This document shows positions 48,939 to 56,550 of a stretch of 64,000 nt of DNA, in pieces. The DNA comes from Sva-07 sp963828415 (lineage in GTDB: Bacteria > Actinomycetota > Acidimicrobiia > Acidimicrobiales > Ilumatobacteraceae): positions 124,001-188,000 of the forward strand of contig CAWHEI010000012.1 in assembly GCA_963828415.1 (NCBI GenBank), in the 5' to 3' direction. Position numbers and translations under genes: made by a program. Positions within the stretch are counted from its first letter, which is position 1. Every line of letters begins with the position of its first letter. The notes under the pieces are model-generated. The model did no database searches. It worked only from the letters and a program-made list of their open reading frames with translations, and was not told the DNA's origin.

Positions 48939-50771
48939 ATGACCGTCGACGAGAGCCCGACCGACACCCGACAGCCAGATGGTGATCTCACCGCCGCCGA
49001 CGTGGCGTGGGACATCGACACGATCCTGCCCGACGGTGCAACGCCGGCGGATCTGTTCGATCGCGCCGACGCGCTCGCCGACGACCTGACCTCGCTGCGC
49101 GGGCGCATCGGCAGCCTCGATGCGAGCGAGTTGGCCGATGCGATGCACCGGTTGGCCGAGCTCCAGGATCTGATGTCACGAGCCGGCTACCACGCGATGC
49201 TGGCGTTCTCGACGGCCACCGACGACCCCGCCCGCGGTGCGGCGATGGCAGCGGCGCAGGAGCGCTCGACGGCGATCGGCACGAAGCTGATCTTCATCGA
49301 CCTCGAATGGGCCGCAGCCGACGACGACCACGTCGCCGCCATCCTGGCCGATCCTCGTCTGGACTTCTGCCGGCACCATCTCGACAACCTCCGCCTGAGC
49401 CGGCCCTACCTGTTGTCGGAGGCCGAGGAGACGATCGTCGCCGAAAAGAGCCAGACCGGATTTTCCGCATGGACCCGGCTCTTCGACGAACTGACCTCGG
49501 CGATCACCGTCGACCTCCCCGACGAGTTCGGCGGTCCGGGTCGACCGCTGATGCAGGCCGCCTCGATCCTGCAGCACCCCGACCGGGCCGTGCGCAAGCA
49601 GGTCGCCGACGGCATCACCGCCGGTCTCGAGCCCGGTCTGCGTACCCGCGCCTTTCTGTTCAACACGCTGCTGCTCGACAAGTCGATCGACGACCGACTG
49701 CGCGGCTACCCGTCGTGGATCTCGTCACGCAACCTCGCCAACGAGGCTTCCGACGAGTCGGTGCAGGCCCTCGTCGACGCCGTCGTCGACAACTACTCGA
49801 TCGCCCAGCGCTGGTACACGCTCAAAGCGCAGGTGCTCGGCCTCGACAGGCTCGCCGACTACGACCGCATGGCGTCGGTGGCCACCGCCGATCGTGACAT
49901 CGGCTGGGCCGAGGGCACCCAGATCGTCCGCGATGCCTACGCCTCGTTCTCGCCCGAGTTGGCAGGGATCGTCGACCGCTTCATCGACGAGTCGTGGATC
50001 GATGCCCCCGTTCGCCCGGGCAAGCGCGGTGGCGCATTCGCAGCGGGCGTGTCACCGGACCACCACCCGTACGTCCTGCTCAACTGGACCTCGAAGTCAC
50101 GAGACGTCGCCACGCTGGCGCACGAACTCGGCCACGGCGTGCACTTCTACCTGGCCCGCGAGCAGGGCATCTTCCACCAGAGCACCCCCTTGACGCTCGC
50201 CGAGACCGCGTCGGTGTTCGGTGAGACGGTCACCAGCAACCGGCTGCTGTCGATGATCGACGATCCCAACGAGCGCTTCGCACTGCTGGCGACGTCGCTC
50301 GAGGACTCGATCGCCACGGTGTTCCGCCAGATCGCCATGAACCGCTTCGAGCACTCCGTGCACACCGCTCGTCGCACCGAGGGCGAGCTGAGCGTCGAAC
50401 GGTTCGGCGACCTGTGGGCCGAGAGCCAACACGCAATGCTCGGCGACTCGGTCGAGATCACGGACGGGTACCGCAACTGGTGGAGCTACGTTCCGCACTT
50501 CATGGGCTCCCCCGGCTACGTGTACGCCTACGCCTACGGCCAGTTGCTGGCATTGTCGGTGTACGCCCGCTACCAGGAAGAGGGCGATGCGTTCGTGCCC
50601 GCCTATCTCGACCTGCTGCGCGCCGGCGGGTCGGACACGCCCGAGAACCTCGCCCGCATCGTCGACTGCGATCTCGCCGATCCGAACTTCTGGCGCAACG
50701 GCCTGAAGATCGTCGAGGGCCAGTTGACCGCAGCCGAGGACGCTGCCCGTGCCGCGGGACGCCTGCCGTGA
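48939..50771 (+). CDS. M3-family oligoendopeptidase (PepF-like)
   Basis: This 610-residue metallopeptidase has the zinc motif LAHELGHGVHFYLA, with the third ligand Glu in TLAETASVFGETV about 25 residues later, as in M3B oligoendopeptidase F. The N-terminal half is helical (WDIDTILPDGATPADLFDR, LYHA-type lid), closing a channel for short peptides. The start ATG at 48939 is chosen by conservation. The stop overlaps the GTG of the next gene, an Anbu-type Ntn hydrolase, so two peptidases are made together. The usual role is cytoplasmic degradation of peptides of 7-17 residues. Confidence 0.93.
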   Translation: MTVDESPTDTRQPDGDLTAADVAWDIDTILPDGATPADLFDRADALADDLTSLRGRIGSLDASELADAMHRLAELQDLMSRAGYHAMLAFSTATDDPARGAAMAAAQERSTAIGTKLIFIDLEWAAADDDHVAAILADPRLDFCRHHLDNLRLSRPYLLSEAEETIVAEKSQTGFSAWTRLFDELTSAITVDLPDEFGGPGRPLMQAASILQHPDRAVRKQVADGITAGLEPGLRTRAFLFNTLLLDKSIDDRLRGYPSWISSRNLANEASDESVQALVDAVVDNYSIAQRWYTLKAQVLGLDRLADYDRMASVATADRDIGWAEGTQIVRDAYASFSPELAGIVDRFIDESWIDAPVRPGKRGGAFAAGVSPDHHPYVLLNWTSKSRDVATLAHELGHGVHFYLAREQGIFHQSTPLTLAETASVFGETVTSNRLLSMIDDPNERFALLATSLEDSIATVFRQIAMNRFEHSVHTARRTEGELSVERFGDLWAESQHAMLGDSVEITDGYRNWWSYVPHFMGSPGYVYAYAYGQLLALSVYARYQEEGDAFVPAYLDLLRAGGSDTPENLARIVDCDLADPNFWRNGLKIVEGQLTAAEDAARAAGRLP

Positions 50772-51502
50772 CGTACTGCCTGGCGATCAAGCTCGACGAG
50801 GGGATCGTGTTCCTCTCCGACACCCGCACCAGCGCGGGTGTCGACAACATCAGCATCTACCGCAAGATGCACGTGCTGCAGCCTGCGGCGGACCGAGCGT
50901 TCGTGATCCAGTCAGCAGGGAACCTCGCCACCACCCAGGAAGTGCTCGACCGGATCAACCGCGACCTCGACGCCGACGACGGCCGCGAGACCCTTGCCAC
51001 GGTCGATCGCCTCTTCGAAGCCGCCCTCTATCTCGGCCGCGTCAGCCGCGAGGTCGTGGCGAGTCACCGCGAGTCGCTCGCGACGTCCGGAGCGGACGGA
51101 ACGGCGACGTTCATCCTCGGCGGCCAGATCCAGGGGGAAGCGCCCGAGATCTTCCTCGTCTACCCGGAGGGCAACTACATCCGGTCGTCCAAGACTCGCC
51201 CGTTCCTGCAGATCGGCGAGACGAAGTTCGGCAAGTTCTGGCTGGAACTCGTCACGCTGGTGCGGCCCGACCTCGGGGTCGGCATGAAGATCGCGCTGGG
51301 CTCGATGCTCAGCACCACGAGGGCCAACCTGTCGGTGGGACCGCCGTTCGACCTGGCGATCTACCGGAACGAGTCGCTGGTGTTCGACGAGCATCGCATA
51401 GAAGCGGACTCGGCCTATCTGGCCGACATCCAGCACCGATTCGTCAAGCATCTCATGGGTGCGCTCGATGAGCTGCCCGACGTCCCCTGGTCCGACGACT
51501 GA
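50768..51502 (+). CDS. Anbu-type proteasome-like Ntn hydrolase
   Basis: From the GTG at 50768 (overlapping the pepF stop) the 244-residue protein reads TYCLAIKLDEGIVFLSDTRT, which is the Anbu / proteasome beta-type start. After Met removal Thr1 is the nucleophile, Asp17 sits in the SDTR turn and a Lys follows in IYRKMHVL, the usual catalytic trio. The chain continues with FILGGQIQGEAPEIFLVYPEGNYI and ALGSMLSTTRANLSVGPPFDLAIY. Anbu forms open-ended assemblies of unknown substrate and is best known from proteobacteria and cyanobacteria. The usual alpha-E, ATP-grasp and transglutaminase neighbours are absent here. Confidence 0.88.
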   Translation: MTYCLAIKLDEGIVFLSDTRTSAGVDNISIYRKMHVLQPAADRAFVIQSAGNLATTQEVLDRINRDLDADDGRETLATVDRLFEAALYLGRVSREVVASHRESLATSGADGTATFILGGQIQGEAPEIFLVYPEGNYIRSSKTRPFLQIGETKFGKFWLELVTLVRPDLGVGMKIALGSMLSTTRANLSVGPPFDLAIYRNESLVFDEHRIEADSAYLADIQHRFVKHLMGALDELPDVPWSDD

Positions 51503-51554
51503 CCGACGTCCGCAACCGCTTGGGGCATTCTGCCCAACGGTCTACGGTGGTCGG

Positions 51555-52403
51555 GTGACCGACGAACAGCGGCCCTACGGGTCCGACCAGGCCGATCCTG
51601 CCCTCAAACGTGTCCGTACGCGCCACTTCCAGCGGGCGAAGGAGCAGGGCATCAAGATCACCGGCCTGACGAGCTACGACTTCCTGTCGGCGTCGATCTT
51701 CGACGATGCCGGCATCGACTTCCTGCTCGTCGGCGACTCCGCCGGCAACACCGTGTTCGGCTACGACACGACGATCCCGGTCACCGTCGACGAACTGATT
51801 CCGCTGACCGCTGCGGTCGTCCGCGGTGCCAAGCGGGCGCTCGTGATCGCCGACATGCCGTTCGGTTCCTACGAGAACGGCCCCGACGATGCCCTCGCCA
51901 CGGCGATCCGGTTCATGAAGGAGACGGGCGCCCACGCGGTCAAGCTCGAAGGCGGTGTGCGCAGCGCAAAACAGATCAAGCGGATCGTGCGCGCCGGGAT
52001 TCCCGTGATGGCACACATCGGCTACACCCCCCAGAGCGAGCACGGCCTGGGGGGCCACATCATCCAAGGACGCGGCGAAGGCGCCGAGCAACTGCTGGCC
52101 GACGCCCACGCGGTCGAAGAAGCCGGAGCGTTCGCCGTCGTGCTCGAGATGGTGCCATCGGGGGTCGCTGCGCAGGTGACCAAGGAGCTCTCGATCCCGA
52201 CGATCTCGGTCGGCGCCGGCCCGGAGTGCGACGGCCAGTTGCTGGTGTGGAGCGACTGGGCGGGGTTCACCCGCGGACGCATCCCGAAGTTCGTCAAGCA
52301 GTACGCATCGATCGGCCAGACGTTGCTCGACGCCGCCGTGTCGTTCCGCGAAGACGTCGAGTCCGGCGTGTACCCGGCACCCGAGCACGAGTACGGCGAG
52401 TGA
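51555..52403 (+). CDS. panB: 3-methyl-2-oxobutanoate hydroxymethyltransferase PanB
   Basis: The 282-residue enzyme transfers a hydroxymethyl group from methylenetetrahydrofolate to ketoisovalerate, the first step of pantothenate synthesis. Landmarks are ITGLTSYDFLSASIFDDAGID, LVGDSAGNTVFGYDTTIPVT, DMPFGSY, AVKLEGG, AHIGYTPQSEHGLGG and the catalytic Glu in VLEMVPSGVA. The GTG at 51555 is used since the conserved part begins about 30 residues later and no nearer start has a better site. The next gene starts inside its stop (GTGA). No other pan genes are in view. Confidence 0.95.
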   Translation: MTDEQRPYGSDQADPALKRVRTRHFQRAKEQGIKITGLTSYDFLSASIFDDAGIDFLLVGDSAGNTVFGYDTTIPVTVDELIPLTAAVVRGAKRALVIADMPFGSYENGPDDALATAIRFMKETGAHAVKLEGGVRSAKQIKRIVRAGIPVMAHIGYTPQSEHGLGGHIIQGRGEGAEQLLADAHAVEEAGAFAVVLEMVPSGVAAQVTKELSIPTISVGAGPECDGQLLVWSDWAGFTRGRIPKFVKQYASIGQTLLDAAVSFREDVESGVYPAPEHEYGE

Positions 52404-53077
52404 GCAGCCGACTCCACGTCGTCGCCCGCGGCTCGGGCGCGCCGATCGTGTTCCTCCACGGCATGGGCACGTCGGCCGCGACCTGGAATCGGTGCATGGA
52501 ACTGCTCGACGACCGCTTCACCGTCGTCGCACCAGACCTGCTCGGCCACGGTGACTCCCCCGTGCTCGATGACCCCTCCGAGTACACCCGAGACCGCACG
52601 CTCGTCGACGTCGATGACATCCTGGCCGACCTCGACGCTCCACCTGTGCTCGTCGGGCACTCGCTCGGCGGCTACCTTGCGCTCGCCTACGCAGCGACCC
52701 GCCCGCACGCCGTGAGCGGCGTCGTCGTACTCAACACCGGCCCCGGGTATCGAGACGACGCGAAGCGTGAGGAGTGGAATGCCCGCTCGCGACGCAACGC
52801 CCACCGATTCGGCGTGCCGGAGCAGGTGACGACCATGAACCTCCAGGAGGACTCGGTCGTGATGGACCGACTCGCCGACATGACGACACCGACGCTGGTG
52901 CTCGCCGGCGGCGACGACCGTCCGGAGTACACCGGCGCCGGGCAGTACCTCGAACGCAAGATGCCGCACGCTCGACTCGTCGTCGTCGACGGCGGCGGCC
53001 ACTCGATGCACGAGGACAGCCACGCGGCCGAGGTCGCCGTGCTGATCGCCGCGTTCGTCGACGAACTCGAGCCCTGA
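52400..53077 (+). CDS. Alpha/beta hydrolase coupled to panB
   Basis: The 225-residue enzyme has PIVFLHGMGTSAATWN (oxyanion loop), APDLLGHGDSPVL, the nucleophile Ser in LVGHSLGGYLALAYA, Asp in LAGGDDRPEY and His in DGGGHSMHED. It is a short, lid-less esterase-like protein. The GTG at 52400 overlaps the panB stop, so it is translated with PanB, but a role in pantothenate or CoA metabolism is only suggested by position. It converges on the cupredoxin-like lipoprotein gene. Confidence 0.87.
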   Translation: MSSRLHVVARGSGAPIVFLHGMGTSAATWNRCMELLDDRFTVVAPDLLGHGDSPVLDDPSEYTRDRTLVDVDDILADLDAPPVLVGHSLGGYLALAYAATRPHAVSGVVVLNTGPGYRDDAKREEWNARSRRNAHRFGVPEQVTTMNLQEDSVVMDRLADMTTPTLVLAGGDDRPEYTGAGQYLERKMPHARLVVVDGGGHSMHEDSHAAEVAVLIAAFVDELEP

Positions 53078-53084
53078 GCGACCG

Positions 53085-53474
53085 TCAGCCGACGGTGATG
53101 CTGGCCGTCTGACCTCGGCTGAGGTGGTCGTCGACGTCACAGATCAGGCGGTAGACGCCGGCGTCGTCGAAGGTGACCGTGATGGTGGCAGTCGCACCCG
53201 GGGCGATCCGCTCGGTGCGCCCGAGTGAGCTCCCAGTCGACGAGAGAACTTCCAGCGAGTGGTCGACCTCGCCGACGTTCTCGACGTCGAACTCGATCGT
53301 GTCACCCGGCTCGATCGCGCCGGGATCGCCGTTGAACGCGTACTCGACGGCGGTGATCTCAATCGCGCGCGCAGCCGATGACGACTCGTCGCCGGCGGTC
53401 TCGTCGCTTCCACACGCAACGAGCAACCACGAGACGAGCACCAGGAGAGCACCCACGGACCGACGGGAGGACAC
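53085..53474 (-). CDS. Cupredoxin-like lipoprotein
   Basis: The 129-residue protein has a signal peptide with lipobox (LLVLVSWLLVAC), a short Ser/Ala/acidic linker and one cupredoxin-like beta domain. DHSLEV supplies a His and YRLICDVDDHLSRG a Cys and a second His, three of the type 1 copper ligands. The axial Met is missing at the usual place, where RGQTASI is found. It could be an exported copper or electron-transfer protein with Gln or no axial ligand. It is last of a minus-strand group of four. Confidence 0.82.
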   Translation of the reverse strand: MSSRRSVGALLVLVSWLLVACGSDETAGDESSSAARAIEITAVEYAFNGDPGAIEPGDTIEFDVENVGEVDHSLEVLSSTGSSLGRTERIAPGATATITVTFDDAGVYRLICDVDDHLSRGQTASITVG

Positions 53475-53513
53475 GGGCCGAGCGTACCCGGCAGCGATCC
53501 GGCAGGATCGGGA

Positions 53514-53768
53514 TCAACCGGTGGCTTGGTTCACCTGTGCGGCGAACTGCTCGGCGGAGGGCTTCTGGTCCTTCGGAAACATCACCATCACCGGCGATGT
53601 CCGCCAGATCGTGTGCAACTGCAGATACCCCTCCTTGCGGGTCTCGCCCACCTCGACGCGGTCGAGCGCAGCGCGATGGAGTCGACCGTTCGAATTCGCG
53701 GTGGCACCGAACGCCTCGACGATGGTCCCATCGAAGGTGAGCAACGAAGATCCGAGGAACACCTGCAC
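53514..53768 (-). CDS. Small hypothetical protein
   Basis: The 84-residue frame reads VFLGSSLLTFDGTIVEAFGA, HRAALDRVEVGETRKEGYLQLH and PKDQKPSAEQFAAQVNQA. Alternating strands ending in one helix (KPSAEQFAAQVNQ) suggest a PH-like fold of the kind seen in small actinobacterial proteins. It lies 24 bases downstream of the VOC gene on the same strand. Codon use and amino acid pattern look real, but I know no function. Confidence 0.65.
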   Translation of the reverse strand: MQVFLGSSLLTFDGTIVEAFGATANSNGRLHRAALDRVEVGETRKEGYLQLHTIWRTSPVMVMFPKDQKPSAEQFAAQVNQATG

Positions 53769-53792
53769 GGTGCAGACCGTATCGAATCCTGT

Positions 53793-54173
53793 TCAGCCGT
53801 AGTGACGGATCTCCACCACGAGACCGTCTGGATCGCGCACGTAGAGCGACGTGCCGTCGCCGCGGGCGCCGAAGCGTCGGGCCGGGCCCTCGACGACATC
53901 GAACTCGCCCGAAGCGACAAGCGCTGCGAGGTCGACAGGCTCGACGACGATGCAGATGTGGTCGAGGCGACCGTCGGCGGTCGGACCGGGGACGAGGTCG
54001 ATGATCGTGTCATCGTCGACACGCACCGACGGAAACGGCGCCTCGCCTCGGCGCCATTCATCGACACGCACCGGTTCCAACCCGATCAGATCGAGATACC
54101 AGGCCAGCGTCGACTCGACGTCGGCGCACCCCAACACCAGATGGTCGAACCCGATCACGCGCAGAATGGTCAT
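53793..54173 (-). CDS. VOC / glyoxalase superfamily protein
   Basis: The 126-residue protein has two beta-alpha-beta-beta-beta modules: VIGFDHLVLGCADVESTLAWYLDLIGLEPV and LDHICIVVEPVDLAALV, ending with SLYVRDPDGLVVEIRHY. His10, His in DHICI and the late Glu could bind a metal. Such single-domain proteins act as lyases, dioxygenases or resistance proteins; no substrate can be chosen. The ATG at 54173 overlaps the DyP stop by four bases, so the two are coupled. Confidence 0.87.
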   Translation of the reverse strand: MTILRVIGFDHLVLGCADVESTLAWYLDLIGLEPVRVDEWRRGEAPFPSVRVDDDTIIDLVPGPTADGRLDHICIVVEPVDLAALVASGEFDVVEGPARRFGARGDGTSLYVRDPDGLVVEIRHYG

Positions 54174-55072
54174 CCGTTGACCGCCGCCAGGTCCTCGAGG
54201 CCCGGCGCGAAGTAGTACGAGCCGGTGACCGCACGCGTGAAGTCGAGCAACCGGTCGTGGACACCGTCGCCGGTGGTCCCGAACATCTGCGCCAACATGC
54301 CGTCGAACCGCTCCCGCTCGCAGCTGAATCCCAGGAAGTACAGACCCCGCTCCCCCACGCTTCCGAACGGCACGCTGCGACGATAGATCTCGCGCTCCGC
54401 GCCGGTGTCGTCGAGCAACTCGGCACGCATGATGTGAGCATCGGCCGGCCGGACCTCACGCGGCAGCGCAACGCTGTCGACCTTCGTGCGACCGAACACG
54501 CGCTGCTGCGACTCGACGTCGAGTTCGTTGAACGAGTCGAGATCGTGCACCCACCGCTGGGCGATCACGTGCGAGCCACCGGCGCCCGGGTGCCCGTCGG
54601 CGATCAGTGCCACGCCTGCAGCGGAGTTGGCGCCCGGATTTGCCGTGCCGTCGATGAATCCCGTGAGATCGCGACTGTCGTGGTACACGAAGCAGTCGGT
54701 CTCATCCACGAGGTCCCCGATCGACGCAAGGACTGCGGTGATCGCGGTGGCGGTGTCGAGCACTCCGTCGACGCCCGTGCCGTGGATCCACACCCAGATG
54801 TCGTGTTGGGTGCTCGGCGCACGATGGCCGTGAAGGCCCTCGATCGGCTCGAACACCCCGAGGTCGCTGGGAGTCGTCGTGCTGAGTCGCCGCCACAGGT
54901 CGGCGCCGAACCCGATCACGATGTTGCTCCCGCCGCCGGTGACGTGCGGCTCGCCGAGACGAGCCAGTGCGGTCGCGATGTCCGCTCGATCGACTCCCGC
55001 GCGGATGTCGTACTCGAGATGATGATGAGTACGAGTGCCGAGGGCGAAGATGCCCGCTTGCGGTGTGGCCAT
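54170..55072 (-). CDS. Dye-decolorising (DyP-type) peroxidase
   Basis: The 300-residue heme peroxidase has the DyP GxxDG motif in LTGFIDGTANPG, the distal Asp there, and later RWVHDLDSFNELDVESQQRVFGRTK, where a conserved Arg and the proximal region lie. REIYRRSVPFGSVGERGLYFLGFSCERERFDGML in landmarks SVPFG and LYFLGFSC fits the compact class without Tat signal. It uses hydrogen peroxide to oxidise bulky substrates. The start ATG at 55072 follows from length; the longer frame to 55678 runs antisense to the antiporter gene. No encapsulin gene is adjacent. Confidence 0.9.
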   Translation of the reverse strand: MATPQAGIFALGTRTHHHLEYDIRAGVDRADIATALARLGEPHVTGGGSNIVIGFGADLWRRLSTTTPSDLGVFEPIEGLHGHRAPSTQHDIWVWIHGTGVDGVLDTATAITAVLASIGDLVDETDCFVYHDSRDLTGFIDGTANPGANSAAGVALIADGHPGAGGSHVIAQRWVHDLDSFNELDVESQQRVFGRTKVDSVALPREVRPADAHIMRAELLDDTGAEREIYRRSVPFGSVGERGLYFLGFSCERERFDGMLAQMFGTTGDGVHDRLLDFTRAVTGSYYFAPGLEDLAAVNG

Positions 55073-55148
55073 CGTGACATCATCGCCGCCACCATTCCGG
55101 TGACACAAACGGTTGCGCGACGTCCGTCGCGGGTAGAGCCGTCGAATC

Positions 55149-56411
55149 ATGATCGACGTCCACATCGGTTGGTTCCTGTTGGCGGGCACGGCGCTGTTGG
55201 CGATGACCGTGCTGCCCGGGCTGTTCGCCGATCGCCCGCTCTCGCTGCCAATCGTGTACGTGGCCGGCGGCGCCGTGTTGTTCTGGGGGTCCGAGCAGCT
55301 CGCCGGACCGATGCCACTCACATCGTCGTCGGACTCGCTGGCGATCGAAGTCGTCACCGAGCTGGTGGTGATCATCTCGCTGGCAGGCGTGGGACTGAAA
55401 CTGGAACGTCGTCCGGGTCTCGCCAGCTGGAGTTCGGTCTGGCGTCTGCTCGCGATCACGATGCCGCTCACGATCGCGGCGACCATTGCACTCGGGGTGT
55501 GGTGGCTCGGCCTCGGCCTCGCACCAGCGATCCTGCTCGGCGCCGTGCTCGCACCCACCGACCCGGTGCTCGCATCCGATGTCCAGGTCGGCGCTCCGAG
55601 ATCACACGACGAGGACGAAGTGCGTTTCACCCTGACCGCAGAGGCCGGACTGAACGACGGCTTGGCATTCCCGTTCACCTATCTCGCGCTCGGCGTGGCG
55701 AGCGCCGGGTCGCTGGGCGCAGCGTTCGGGCGGTGGGTGACGCTCGACGTCGCCTACAGAATCGTGGCGGGCGTCGCAGCGGGATGGCTGCTGGGGCGTG
55801 GCCTCGCCTGGTTCGCGCAGCGCAGCGAACGCCAGCGGCGATCCGACGCCGTCCAGGGTCTGTTCTCGCTGGGCTCGATCCTGCTGGTGTACGGACTCAC
55901 CGAGGCCATCGAGGGGTACGGATTCATCGCCGTGTTCGTCGCTGCGCTCACCCGCACCGACGATGACCATCGCGTGCGCATGCACGCCTTCACCGAGCAG
56001 TTCGAGGCGATGATGCTGGCACTCGTGCTGATCGGCTTCGGTGCGCTCATCGGCGATGGAATCCTCGCTGGACTGCGCTGGCGCGAGGTGGCCGTGGCGG
56101 TGGCGCTCGTCGCCGTCGTCAGGCCCGTCACCGGGTTGGTCGGCCTGTTCGGCTCGCCGGTGCACCGCTGGGAGCGCGCTGCCATCGCGTTCTTCGGCAT
56201 CAGAGGCATGGGCAGCGTGTACTACCTCTCGTATGCCTTCAACAACGGCGACTTCGAGACCGGCGCCATGCAGACTCTCTGGGCGATCACCTCGCTGACG
56301 ATTCTGATCTCGATCGCCCTCCACGGAGTCACTGCGACACCGTTCATGAACCGGCTCGACGAACGCGGGACGATTCCCGCTCGACTCCGACATCGACTCG
56401 AAAGGTCCTGA
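55149..56411 (+). CDS. CPA1-type cation:proton antiporter
   Basis: The 420-residue protein has about 12 membrane helices and the CPA1 motifs LVVIISLAGVGLKLE, GAVLAPTDPVLASDVQVG (Asp of the transport site), TLTAEAGLNDGLAFPFTYL (the ND pair) and FFGIRGMGSVYYLSYA. It exchanges Na+ or K+ for H+. Compared with NhaP-type relatives it lacks a cytoplasmic regulatory domain. The ATG at 55149 opens the first helix directly. A tiny membrane peptide gene begins one base after its stop. Confidence 0.9.
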   Translation: MIDVHIGWFLLAGTALLAMTVLPGLFADRPLSLPIVYVAGGAVLFWGSEQLAGPMPLTSSSDSLAIEVVTELVVIISLAGVGLKLERRPGLASWSSVWRLLAITMPLTIAATIALGVWWLGLGLAPAILLGAVLAPTDPVLASDVQVGAPRSHDEDEVRFTLTAEAGLNDGLAFPFTYLALGVASAGSLGAAFGRWVTLDVAYRIVAGVAAGWLLGRGLAWFAQRSERQRRSDAVQGLFSLGSILLVYGLTEAIEGYGFIAVFVAALTRTDDDHRVRMHAFTEQFEAMMLALVLIGFGALIGDGILAGLRWREVAVAVALVAVVRPVTGLVGLFGSPVHRWERAAIAFFGIRGMGSVYYLSYAFNNGDFETGAMQTLWAITSLTILISIALHGVTATPFMNRLDERGTIPARLRHRLERS

Positions 56412-56412
56412 C

Positions 56413-56532
56413 ATGACGTCCTCACTGCCGTCCTCCCCACCGCCTCCCGACGCGCCGAACCGGAGGATCCACTACATCGGCCTCACCATCCTGGTCATCG
56501 TCCTGATCGCTGGACTGGCGGTGATTCTCTGA
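56413..56532 (+). CDS. Small single-helix membrane peptide (39 residues)
   Basis: The ATG at 56413 is one base past the antiporter stop, with GAAAGG 6 bases upstream. The peptide has a proline-rich cytoplasmic head (SSLPSSPPPPDAPNRRI) and one helix (YIGLTILVIVLIAGLAVIL) that reaches the C-terminus. Its size, placement and topology suggest an accessory subunit of the antiporter. Nothing else supports a function. Confidence 0.6.
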   Translation: MTSSLPSSPPPPDAPNRRIHYIGLTILVIVLIAGLAVIL

Positions 56533-56550
56533 CGGCGCTGCGCGTGTGCG

